From the NCBI GenBank assembly GCA_025355005.1, contig JANXLV010000240.1, positions 1 to 36,549 of the forward strand: a stretch of 36,549 nucleotides of DNA. Direction: 5' to 3'. The position numbers and the translations under genes are program-made. Below the pieces are notes generated by a model. The model searched no databases. It saw only the letters and a program-made list of their open reading frames with translations, and had not been told where the DNA came from. Shown one piece after another: positions 17,811-26,700 of this stretch (position 1 is the first letter of the stretch; each line of letters begins with the position of its first letter). This stretch comes from Myxococcales bacterium. Lineage in GTDB: Bacteria > Myxococcota_A > Polyangia > Polyangiales > Polyangiaceae.

Positions 17811-18791
17811 GTGTCAGACTGTCTTGTCTGGATGACGATGTCTTCGCTTCTGGTGCCTGCTCGGTTGCTGGAATTGCGCCGGTTTCTTCGCCGAAGGCTC
17901 CCCGCCGATCTGGTGGACGACGTGGCGCAATCGGCCGCCTGTGAGGCCTGGGCTGGACGGCACAAGGCGCGCGGCGAGGGCTTCCTGTTCGGCGTGGCCC
18001 GGCACGAGGCCTATGACGCCTTGCGCGCACGCGGCCCATGCGCAGGAGGCCCATGCGCAGGAGGCCCCGAGGTCGCGGAGCGTTCACTCCCCGAAGGAGC
18101 CGCCGATGGGCAGATGGACCCCAGCGCCGCTCCGGCTGTCCCCGCGACGAGCCTCGCGCACGCAGAGCTTTCAGAGGTGCTCGACTACGTGGAGGCGCGG
18201 CCTCACCTGCACGATCCGCTGAAGTGGCTCGTCCGCGAGCACGAGGGCGACTCCTTCGAGGACATTGCCGTCGAGCAGGGGCTGTCACCCGCGGCGGTTC
18301 GCCAGCGCGTGTCCCGCCTTCGTCGCGAGCTCCGCGTCGCCTTCGCAGTGGTGATGACCGCAGTCATCGCGATCGGGGCGATCGCCGCGGCACGCCACGC
18401 AACCGACGGCGCCGTGGCGTTCGGGTTCGCGCCCGTTCCCGTTCCCGTTCCTATCCCCCCCAGCCCCCAGCTCGCGCCGGCGATCGGTGAGAGCGCGTCC
18501 GACGGCCTCTCCGACGAGTGGCTGACTGGCTCGTGGAAGGTTGCGTCCACCACGGACCCGCGCGTGCTCCCGTTCCTCGGCGCGCGCATCGACCTGTCGC
18601 CGGACCACGCTGAGATCTCCCTCAACGGGTGGCGCAAGGCGACCACGTTCAGCCGCCACGGCACGCAGGCAGACGTCGCGGTTTCAGGTCACGTTGCAGG
18701 TAAGACCGAGTCCGTCACGCTTCAGGCTGTGCCGCGAGGTCTGCGCATCGAGGGCCCGTTCGGGTCCGCGCTTCTGACACGCATCCAGTAG
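17811..18791 (+). CDS. Sigma-70-family (ECF-like) protein with a C-terminal membrane anchor and extracytoplasmic domain
   Basis: Residues about 15-75 look like sigma region 2 (helices, DDVAQSAACEAW, FLFGVARHEAYDALR). A Gly/Pro/Cys linker with a tandem GPCAG repeat follows (15-base units at 18033-18062). Region 4 is a clear helix-turn-helix (SFEDIAVEQGLSPAAVRQRVSRLRREL, about 148-174). Immediately after comes a transmembrane helix (about 177-195), a PVPVPVPIPP stalk (208-217) and a roughly 90-residue beta-rich domain. It therefore appears to be a sigma factor tethered to the membrane with its own sensor domain, so release would need proteolysis. No separate anti-sigma gene lies adjacent. The start is uncertain: GTG 17811 follows an AGGGCAGGGA stretch, while ATG 17832 and ATG 17838 are alternatives. 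The PHP gene starts 21 bases after the stop. Confidence 0.75.
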   Translation: MSDCLVWMTMSSLLVPARLLELRRFLRRRLPADLVDDVAQSAACEAWAGRHKARGEGFLFGVARHEAYDALRARGPCAGGPCAGGPEVAERSLPEGAADGQMDPSAAPAVPATSLAHAELSEVLDYVEARPHLHDPLKWLVREHEGDSFEDIAVEQGLSPAAVRQRVSRLRRELRVAFAVVMTAVIAIGAIAAARHATDGAVAFGFAPVPVPVPIPPSPQLAPAIGESASDGLSDEWLTGSWKVASTTDPRVLPFLGARIDLSPDHAEISLNGWRKATTFSRHGTQADVAVSGHVAGKTESVTLQAVPRGLRIEGPFGSALLTRIQ

Positions 18792-18811
18792 CGTGAGTAG
18801 CGTGAGTAGCG

Positions 18812-20110
18812 ATGTCACGATCCGTCGCCCCTCCGGGACGAAGGAGCATGTGGAGTCTCCTGGTTCGTTCTGGATTCGCGGGCAAGGCTCGCCGCGTCTT
18901 CGCCACCGCGCTCTCCCCCGTTGCCGCCGTATTGTGCGCGGCCGTACCGCTCCTCGCATGCGTGTCCGTCGCGCAGGTGAAGCAATCCGCCGTGGACGCC
19001 GCCATCTCGACCGCGGCGCCACGGCCATCATCACCTGCCTCGCCGCCCGCCGCCCTCGCGGGCTATTCGCTGTTCGCGGGTGACTTTCACACGCACGTCT
19101 CGCCCCCCGACGGTCCGCCGCACGTGGTGCGCGGCATGCACGAGACCGTGGTGCTGGCGAGGAAGGAGCATCTGGATTTCGTGGTGCTGACACCACACAC
19201 CTGGTCGCGCTTCTTCCTCTCCGCACCCATGCGTGCGCAGGTCATCGCCCACAGGAACGAGATGCGCCGCGCGCTCGCGGCAGAGGACATTGGAGGCGTG
19301 CTCTTCGTAGTGGGTGCAGAGTACACGGACGGCGCATACGGCCACGTCGGCATGGCGTTCGGCGATCTCGATCGGACGCTCGCGGAGGTGCCTGTTGCAA
19401 GCGCGAGCGCCCATGCGGATGCATTCTTCGAGCACTATGTGGCGAACGGCGGGCTGCTCACGGTAAACCATCCGCTGGTCGGGCCGATCGACTCGGCGTT
19501 CGAGATGGCGCGCGCGGATCTCTCATGGCGCATGTACACGGCGCCAGACCAGGCGTTTCCGCCCGAGGTGCGCGCCGTCACGCGCCTCTCGTTCTCCTAC
19601 GAGGCGTACAACACCACCGCGACCGAGCTCCGCGATCGCATCCTCCTGTCCGATCGTGACCTGACGTTGCGCGCGACCCTCGCGCTCTACGACGGCAAGA
19701 TCGAGCGCGAGAAGCGGCGCATCACCCCTGTGGGCGGCTCGGACAGTCATAGCCACTACCTGCGCGCCACCACGTTCGTCGCGGCGCGCGCGCTCACGGA
19801 GCCGGCGTTGCGCGAAGCGATCCAGGCGGGGCGCACGTGCATCCGGAGCGCGGATGCGTGCACGCTGGAGGCTCGTGTTCCGGGCGGCGCGTTCGTCGGT
19901 GTCGGCGGCGCGCTCGCGGACGCGAACGGCGTGGTGGAGGTGCGCGCACGGGGCAGCAACATCGCCGTGTTCGCATCGGGTACGCAGGTCGCGACGCCCG
20001 CGTCGGGAGAGATCGCCCGAGTCGCGGTCGCGCGCGATCGGTGCGTAGCCGTACGCGCCATGGTCGGGGACGGATATTCGGCGCCGATCTACGTGAACTG
20101 CGGCCTCTGA
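18812..20110 (+). CDS. Secreted PHP-domain metal-dependent phosphoesterase-like protein
   Basis: The 432-residue protein has an N-terminal hydrophobic export segment ending near LLACVS (possible lipoprotein) and then a PHP-type domain. Visible metal-site motifs are GDFHTHVSPPD (about residue 88), VVLTPHTWS, the central ANGGLLTVNHPL, and GGSDSHSHYL. The PHP superfamily contains metal-dependent phosphoesterases, and the export signal suggests action in the periplasm or at the surface. The C-terminal 70 residues look like a small beta domain. It lies 21 bases after the membrane-anchored sigma gene, suggesting co-transcription. ATG 18812 is used; ATG 18848 just before the hydrophobic part is possible. 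The substrate is unknown. Confidence 0.75.
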   Translation: MSRSVAPPGRRSMWSLLVRSGFAGKARRVFATALSPVAAVLCAAVPLLACVSVAQVKQSAVDAAISTAAPRPSSPASPPAALAGYSLFAGDFHTHVSPPDGPPHVVRGMHETVVLARKEHLDFVVLTPHTWSRFFLSAPMRAQVIAHRNEMRRALAAEDIGGVLFVVGAEYTDGAYGHVGMAFGDLDRTLAEVPVASASAHADAFFEHYVANGGLLTVNHPLVGPIDSAFEMARADLSWRMYTAPDQAFPPEVRAVTRLSFSYEAYNTTATELRDRILLSDRDLTLRATLALYDGKIEREKRRITPVGGSDSHSHYLRATTFVAARALTEPALREAIQAGRTCIRSADACTLEARVPGGAFVGVGGALADANGVVEVRARGSNIAVFASGTQVATPASGEIARVAVARDRCVAVRAMVGDGYSAPIYVNCGL

Positions 20111-20125
20111 AGCGCGAAACGCGCG

Positions 20126-20151
20126 AAAAAAAAGCCAGAGTGCGACCTGGC
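20126..20151 (-). terminator. Intrinsic terminator after rel
   Basis: On the minus strand GCCAG pairs with CTGGC around an eight-base loop (six pairs counting one G-U) and is followed by eight T residues. It lies 25 bases beyond the rel stop codon. On the plus strand the same place has an A run, so it should not terminate the PHP gene. Confidence 0.65.
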
Positions 20152-20176
20152 CCGCTGACCGCCAGTCGAGAAGACT

Positions 20177-22342
20177 TCACACGCGCTCGACGGCGACGAC
20201 TCCTTGCACCTTCGAGAGGGACTTCATCACGTTCTTCAGCTGGTTCAGATCCGAGCAGACGAAGGTGAACACGTTCACCGCTTTTCCGTCGTCACCTGCG
20301 CGACAGTTCGCTTCGCTGATGTTGATGCCCAGCTCGTTGAACGTCTGACCTACCGTGGCGAGGATGCCCGGGCGGTTCGCCGTCATGATCTTCAGCTGCA
20401 CGGCGCGGTTGATCTTCGCCTTGGAGTCCCACGCGATCTCCACGCGGCGCTCCGGGTCCGTGTCGAACGCCTTCTGACAGCCGCGACGATGGATGGTGAT
20501 GCCGCGGCCGCGCGTGATGAAGCCGAGGATGTCGTCGCCGGGGAGCGGATTGCAGCAGCGCGCGTAGCGGACGAGGACGTCGTCGATGCCGTTGAGGCGG
20601 ATGCCCCCCTCGTCGCGCTTGATGACCTTGCGCACGAGGCCCGCGAGGCGTCCTTCACGCAGCTGCTCCGGCGGCTGGCTTGCTGCTCCGTTCTCCTGCG
20701 GCGGCGCGACCACGTGCACGACGTCGCGCGGATCGATCTTGCCGTAGCCGATCCCGATGAGCAGCTCCTCCTGCGTGCCGACCTTCAGCGACTCGAAGCA
20801 CTTGCGCTGCTCGTTGTCGTTCTTCATGAACTTCGAGAACGAGATCTGTGATTTCTGGAACTCGCGCTCGAGGAGCTCCCGACCAAGCCGCAGCGACTTG
20901 TCGCGCTGCTCTTGCCGCAGGAAATTGCGGATCTTCGCGCGCGCGCGCGTGGTGCCCACGAAGTCCAGCCAGTCCTTGCTCGGCGCTTGATTGGGCGACG
21001 TGACGATCTCGATGACGTCACCGTTGCGCAGCTTGTAGCGCAGCGGCTCGAGCTTGCCGTTCACGCGCGCGCCCGTCACGTGCTCACCGAGCTGCGAGTG
21101 GATGCTGAACGCGAAGTCGACCGGCGTGGCGCCGCGCGGGAAGACGCGCACCTCACCCGTGGGCGTGAAGACGTAGACCTCGTCCTGGAAGAGGTCGACC
21201 TTGACGCCTTCGAGGAACTCGGCCGGATCCTTGAGATCCTTCTGCCACTCCATGAGCTGACGCAGCCAGCCGAATTTCTCGGCGTCTTGTTGAGCGATGC
21301 CGCCGCCGCCCTTCTCCTTGTATTTCCAGTGCGCGGCGATGCCCTGCTCGGCCACCCGATGCATCTCGCTCGTGCGGATCTGCACCTCCACGCGCTCGCG
21401 GCCGGGGCCGATCACGGTCGTGTGGAGCGACTGGTACATGTTCGGCTTCGGCAGCGCGATGTAGTCCTTGAAACGGCCCGGCACCGGCGTCCACTTGGAG
21501 TGGATGACACCGAGGGCCGCGTAGCAGTCGCTCACGCTCTCGACGCAGACCCGGAACGCGATGATGTCGTAGATCTGCTCGATCGTGGACTCCTGCTGCT
21601 TCATCTTCCGCCAGATGGAGTAGTTGTGCTTCGCGCGGCCCGTGACGTCCGCGGCGAAGCCCTGCTCCGCGAGGCGCGACGACAGCGTCTTGCAGACGTC
21701 GGCGATGTAGCGGTCGCGCTCCTTCTTCGTCTTCTGGACGGCGTTCGCGACCTCCGTGTAGCCGTCGGGGTCGAGCCAGCGGAACGAGAGATCTTCGAGC
21801 TCGCTCTTGAACGCCTGGATTCCGAGCCGATTCGCGAGTGGAGCGTAGATCTCCATGGTCTCGCGCGCGATGCGCTCCTGCGCCTCCGGCTTCATGTGCT
21901 CGAGCGTGCGCATGTTGTCGACGCGGTCGCACAATTTCACCAGCAGCACGCGGATGTCGCGGGCCATGGCCACGACCATCTTGCGGAAGTTCTCCGCCTG
22001 GCGGTCTTCCTTGGACGTGAAGTTGATCTTGGAGAGCTTGGTGACGCCGTCGACCAGCTCTGCGATCTCGCCGCCGAACTCGCGCTCTATGTCAGCGGTG
22101 GTGGCGAGCGTGTCCTCGACGACGTCGTGGAGGAGGCCGGCGCAGATGCTGGCGGTGTCCAGGCGCAGGTCGGCGATGATGCCCGCGACGGACGCGGGAT
22201 GTATGAAGTAGGGGTCTCCCGATTTGCGCAGCTGCCCGTCGTGGGCCTTCGCGCTGTACTCGTACGCGCGCCCGATGAGCTTTGCGTCCACGTTCGGCTG
22301 GTAGATACGAACGCGTCCGATGAGATCTTCAACGTTGACCAT
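20177..22342 (-). CDS. rel: Bifunctional (p)ppGpp synthetase/hydrolase (Rel/SpoT type)
   Basis: The 721-residue protein has the full RSH layout. The HD hydrolase domain carries H48, HD at 72-73 and ED at 76-77, with CDRVDNMRT near 138. The synthetase domain includes YDIIAFRV, GRFKDYIALPKPNMYQSLHT and EVQIRTSEMH. A TGS domain (VYVFTPTGEVRVFPRGATPVDFAF) and a C-terminal ACT domain follow. Both active sites appear intact, so it should make and degrade the stringent-response alarmone. ATG 22342 is preceded by an unusual run of eight T residues. A TATTAT -10-like element lies at 22367-22372 on the minus strand. The gene is divergent from hemW with 63 bases between them and ends at a terminator at 20126. 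Confidence 0.95.
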   Translation of the reverse strand: MVNVEDLIGRVRIYQPNVDAKLIGRAYEYSAKAHDGQLRKSGDPYFIHPASVAGIIADLRLDTASICAGLLHDVVEDTLATTADIEREFGGEIAELVDGVTKLSKINFTSKEDRQAENFRKMVVAMARDIRVLLVKLCDRVDNMRTLEHMKPEAQERIARETMEIYAPLANRLGIQAFKSELEDLSFRWLDPDGYTEVANAVQKTKKERDRYIADVCKTLSSRLAEQGFAADVTGRAKHNYSIWRKMKQQESTIEQIYDIIAFRVCVESVSDCYAALGVIHSKWTPVPGRFKDYIALPKPNMYQSLHTTVIGPGRERVEVQIRTSEMHRVAEQGIAAHWKYKEKGGGGIAQQDAEKFGWLRQLMEWQKDLKDPAEFLEGVKVDLFQDEVYVFTPTGEVRVFPRGATPVDFAFSIHSQLGEHVTGARVNGKLEPLRYKLRNGDVIEIVTSPNQAPSKDWLDFVGTTRARAKIRNFLRQEQRDKSLRLGRELLEREFQKSQISFSKFMKNDNEQRKCFESLKVGTQEELLIGIGYGKIDPRDVVHVVAPPQENGAASQPPEQLREGRLAGLVRKVIKRDEGGIRLNGIDDVLVRYARCCNPLPGDDILGFITRGRGITIHRRGCQKAFDTDPERRVEIAWDSKAKINRAVQLKIMTANRPGILATVGQTFNELGINISEANCRAGDDGKAVNVFTFVCSDLNQLKNVMKSLSKVQGVVAVERV

Positions 22343-22366
22343 GAAAAAAAACGCCTAAGCTCCAAC

Positions 22367-22372
22367 ATAATA
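22367..22372 (-). promoter_or_regulatory. Possible -10 element for rel
   Basis: TATTAT on the minus strand, five of six matches to TATAAT, lies 25 bases upstream of the rel start. No good -35 hexamer is found 16-18 bases further upstream. Two direct copies of ATCGCACT lie beside it in the short rel-hemW divergent region. Confidence 0.3.
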
Positions 22373-22405
22373 ACGCGATCGCACTAGCGCCATCGCACTC
22401 ATTTC

Positions 22406-23596
22406 ATGGCCTCTCTTTACGTGCATTTTCCCTGGTGCCTCGCGAAGTGCCCCTACTGCGACTTCGTGAGCTATGCCGTGTCAGGCGATGGACGGGAGAC
22501 GATCGACCACGCCGGCTACGCGGACGCGGTGCTCCGCGAGCTCACCGTGCGCTCCGGAGACGCCGAGTTCGGACGCGCGCGGATCGCCACGATCTTCTTC
22601 GGCGGCGGCACGCCCAGCCTCTGGAGCGCTGTTGAGCTCGGCCGGGTGCTCGCGGGCATTCGCGCCGCGTTCGACGTGGACGCGGACGCCGAGATCACGG
22701 TGGAGTGCAACCCCACCTCGCTCGACAAGGAGCACGCGCTGCGGCTCCGGGACGTGGGCGTGAACCGCCTGTCCGTCGGCGTGCAGGCGCTCGACGACAA
22801 GGAGCTCGCGTATCTGGGTCGCCTGCACGACGAGAAGGGCGCGCTCGCCGTGCTGTCGAGCGTGGTGGACATTCCGGGGCTGCGCGTGTCGGGCGATCTG
22901 ATCTTCGGGTTGCCGGACCAGACCGCGGAGACAGCGCAGAGCCACGCGCGGCGGCTCGCGGACATCGGGCTCTCGCACATGAGCTGCTACGAGCTGACCA
23001 TCGAGCCCGGCACGCGCTTCGGTGAGCTCGCAAAGCGCGGACGTCTTCCGCGTGCAGACGACGCGCGCGTCATCGAGAGCTTCCTCGCGATCGACGAGCT
23101 CCTCACGTCACGCGGCCTCCGCCACTACGAGATCTCGAACTACGCGCGGCCCGGGCAAGAGGCGCGACACAACCTGGGCTACTGGCGCGGCGAGCCTTAC
23201 GTCGGCGTGGGCACCGCGGCCTACGGCTTCCTGCGCGCGCCCAACGATGATGCGCAGGGGGCGCACGGCTTCCGTTACCGCAACGAGCCGCTGCCCGCTA
23301 AATACATGCAACATACACCCTTGTCGGCGACCGGCGCGGAGGCGGAGCCGCTGGACGCCGAGACCATGCTCCGCGAGCGCATCATGCTCGGGCTGCGGAT
23401 GGCGGACGGAATGAACGTCACCGCGGCAGAGAAGGATCTCGGCGTGACGTTCATGACGAAGGAGCGCACGAAGGACCTCGCGTGGCTGCTCGAAAAGGGG
23501 CGGGTCGTGCGGGTCGACGAAGGCGGCGACGTGCTGCTTTCTATCCCGAAGGAGTCGTGGCTCTTCGCGAACGACACGGCGGCGCGCCTCTTCTGA
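22406..23596 (+). CDS. hemW: Radical SAM heme chaperone HemW
   Basis: The 396-residue protein starts almost directly with the radical SAM cluster motif CLAKCPYC (Cys 11, 15 and 18) in the HFPWCLAKCPYCDF context that marks HemW rather than the coproporphyrinogen dehydrogenase HemN. GGGTPSL, VECNPTSL and RLSVGVQALDD follow, as in the family. HemW binds heme and delivers it to membrane proteins. It was formerly annotated as oxygen-independent coproporphyrinogen III oxidase. Length is typical. There is no clear ribosome-binding site before the ATG, so translation may rely on a short leader. A loose inverted repeat (CAGAAACG at 23603 with CGTTTCTG at 23638) follows the stop. Confidence 0.92.
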   Translation: MASLYVHFPWCLAKCPYCDFVSYAVSGDGRETIDHAGYADAVLRELTVRSGDAEFGRARIATIFFGGGTPSLWSAVELGRVLAGIRAAFDVDADAEITVECNPTSLDKEHALRLRDVGVNRLSVGVQALDDKELAYLGRLHDEKGALAVLSSVVDIPGLRVSGDLIFGLPDQTAETAQSHARRLADIGLSHMSCYELTIEPGTRFGELAKRGRLPRADDARVIESFLAIDELLTSRGLRHYEISNYARPGQEARHNLGYWRGEPYVGVGTAAYGFLRAPNDDAQGAHGFRYRNEPLPAKYMQHTPLSATGAEAEPLDAETMLRERIMLGLRMADGMNVTAAEKDLGVTFMTKERTKDLAWLLEKGRVVRVDEGGDVLLSIPKESWLFANDTAARLF

Positions 23597-23790
23597 ACAA
23601 AACAGAAACGTGTGGACTGTGGATTCATTTCCGTTTTCGTTTCTGCGTAAACAGCGTCGCATGGCGTGAGAGCCGCCCGTCAGGCAAGGCTTCGAGCGAG
23701 CACGGAGCGGAACGGACTCTTGTCCGTGAGCACCGCGCGCAGCTCGAAACGAAGCATGGCGGGATGGCCCTCGCGCCAGGCGATGCTGTT

Positions 23791-26700
23791 TTAGGCGCGG
23801 AAGAAGGAGAGCAGCGCGTTGCCGTAGCGGTTCACGAGGGACGGCCCCACGCCGCTGACGGTGGACAGCTCGTCGACACTGGATGGCTTCGCGGCCACCA
23901 TCGCCACGAGCACGCGGTCCGAGAAGATGCGGAACGCGGGCACGCCGAGCCGCCTTGCCTCCGCGGCGCGGAACGTACGAAGCGCGACGCCCACAGGTCC
24001 GGCGTCGGCCACCGACACACGACCTCCGGTGGCGCCGTTCGCGCGCGGCGCTCTCGTCTTTCTCGTGCGGCGCTCGCGGTTCGGACGATCGGCGCGCGCA
24101 CGGCTGCGGGCGGCGGGCGCGGGCGCCGCATCGAGCATGATCTGCGAGACGTCAGGCAGGTCCGTCTCGGCTCCCACCACCGTGACTCGCTGGAACGTGA
24201 TCGTCTTTCCGTCCTTCTCCATGAAGTCATCACGCAGGCGGACCCAGCCGGCGCGCGCAAGCCCGCTCACCAGCCGAACGATCTCGCCGCGCGAAAGGTC
24301 CTCGGACACATCGCGATGCAGCTGGCCCATGGTGAGATCACGCGGCGCGACGGCTCGGAGCGCACGGAGCACCTGCCCTAGCCGCACCTGCTCGTCCGCG
24401 GTGGCGACGGAGAGCTCCTCCGCGAGGCGCGAAGCAGGCGCGCACACATCGCACGTTCCGCAGGGATTTCCCGCGTCGTTGCGATCGCCAAAATGCCGCA
24501 CCAGGCTCTGCATGCGGCAGCCCGCGCTCGTGGCGTAGGCCTGCATCTTCGTGAGCTGCTCGCGCTTGTGCGCCACGTGCCGCGCGTAACGACCGCGGAA
24601 CGCAAGGCCCTCCGGCCCCGGCGCACGCGCCACGAGATCGCCCCTGAGGACCGCGCCGCCGTGCACCCAGAGCTTCTCGAAGGCCTTCTCGTACGCCTCC
24701 ATGGAGAGCCGCGACTGACGCTGCACCTCCGCGAACGGCTGGAACTCGTCGGTAAGAGCGGACCAGATTTTTACGAGGTCTGCCTCGTCGGGGTGATCGC
24801 GCTCGAAGAAGAACTCGTGCGTCTTCGTGTCCTGGAATCCGTGCAGCATGATCGCGCGCGACGGCAGCCCGTCACGGCCGGCGCGGCCGATCTCCTGGTA
24901 GTAGCCCTCGATCGTCGCGGGGAGCGCCGCGTGGATCACGGTGCGCACGTCCGCCTTGTCGATGCCCATGCCGAACGCGGTGGTGGCCACGATCACGTCC
25001 GCCTTGCCCGACAGGAACGCGGACTGCGCCTTGTCGCGCACCGATGCTGACAGGCCAGCATGGTAGGTCGCTACGCGCCCCCTCTTGCCTAGCAGCTTGG
25101 CGAGCGACTCCGCCTCTTTTCGCGTGGGCGCGTACACGATCGCCGGACGCTGCTCCCGATCCCCGAGCAGGCGAAGGATCACGTCCGCGCGCGCCTTCTT
25201 CGAGCGCTCCAGCACCTCCACCGCGAGGTTTTCGCGCCGGAAGCCGCGGATGAATCGCGCACAGTCCGTGAGCCCGAGCTCCTTCGCGATGTCATCCTGC
25301 ACCTCCGGCGTCGCGGTCGCCGTGAGCGCCACGATCGGCGCGGGACGAAGCAGTGGCAGACGCTCACCGAGCATGCGGTAGTCGGGCCTGAAGTCGTGCC
25401 CCCACTGCGAGATGCAGTGCGCCTCGTCGATGGCCACGAGGGTGGGCTTCCGCCGCGCGAGCATCTCCGGAAAGCCGGGGACGCGCAGCCGCTCCGGCGC
25501 GATGAAGAGAAAGTCCAGGTTGCCCGCGAGGTAGTCCACGCACGCCGCGCGCGACTCGGCGCGATCGCGGCCGGAGTGGATGCGGGCGGCGCGCAGCCCG
25601 ATCGCCAAAAGCTTCGCGACCTGGTCCTCCATGAGCGCGATCAGCGGGCTGACGACGAGCGTGGTTCCACCGCGAGCCATGCCGGGCAGCTGATAGCAGA
25701 GCGATTTGCCGGCGCCGGTGGGCATGACGAGGAGGACGTCGCGACCAGAAGCGACGGCGGAGCAGACGGCTTCCTGAGCGGGACGGAAGGAGGAGAGGTT
25801 GAACGGAGAGCGGAGGAGGGAGTGGAGGGAGGATGGAGAGGGAGAGGGCAAGGGCAAGGGCAAGGGCAAGGGCAAGGGCGACAAAGACATCGACATCGAC
25901 ATCGACATCGACTTCGACTCTGACGTTGACCCTTCCCTTTCCCTTGATCTTGGCGTGGGGGGGTTGTTCTTTGCTCCTCCGACTACCTCCGTGACGTACC
26001 GCTCGATCTCTCTCATGAAGCCATCGAAGTCTCGCTCGCCTCGTTCGATTCCGGACAGCTTGGACTCCCACTCTCCTGTCATCGCGGGGCTCTTCACGTG
26101 CGGGTGCACGCGGGCGATCAGCGCGGTGCCTTTGTCGGTGGCTCGCAGGGTTCGGCCTTCGCGGGTGACGTAGGCGCGCGTGAGGAGTGTCTCCAGGATG
26201 GCAGCCCGCGTGGCCGCGGTGCCGAGGCCTTTTTCGCGCATGGCCTCGGACATCTCGCGCTCGTCCAGCGTTCGCCCCGCGGTCTCCATGGCGGTGAGCA
26301 GCGTGGCGTCCGAGAGGTGCGGCGGCGGCTCCGTCTGCTTCGACACGATCTTGGCTTCCGCTACACGACGCTCTTCACCCGTAACGAGCCCGCCGGGCAG
26401 CAGCGGGGTGATGTCCTGTGTGCGGCGCGGACGCTCGGCGATCTTCCAGCCCACCTGCTCCACCGACGTGCCCGACGACAGGTACCGATCCACGTGACCC
26501 GGCGACGTGATCATGGTGGTCACGTGCGTCACGCCGAGCACGTGCTCGTCGTGGTATGCGGAGACCAGGCGCCGACACACGAGGTCGTAGATGTTTTGCT
26601 CGTCATTCGGGAGCGCGCTTTGCGGCGACGTCTCGGTCGGGATGATCGCGTGGTGATCACCGACCTTCGCATCGTCCACGAATCGCTTGCCCAGCGGGCG

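Noticed and set aside
16312..17835. Plus-strand open frame opposite trmFO
   Set aside because: Antisense shadow of a recognised gene; no motif and no ribosome-binding site.
20912..22387. Plus-strand open frame opposite rel
   Set aside because: Antisense shadow with Arg/Val/Asp-rich composition; rel is unmistakable on the other strand.
23597..23790. Small RNA or terminator after hemW
   Set aside because: There are short inverted repeats (CAGAAACG/CGTTTCTG with a 27-base loop, ACGGAC/GTCCGT) but no T tract or coherent fold.
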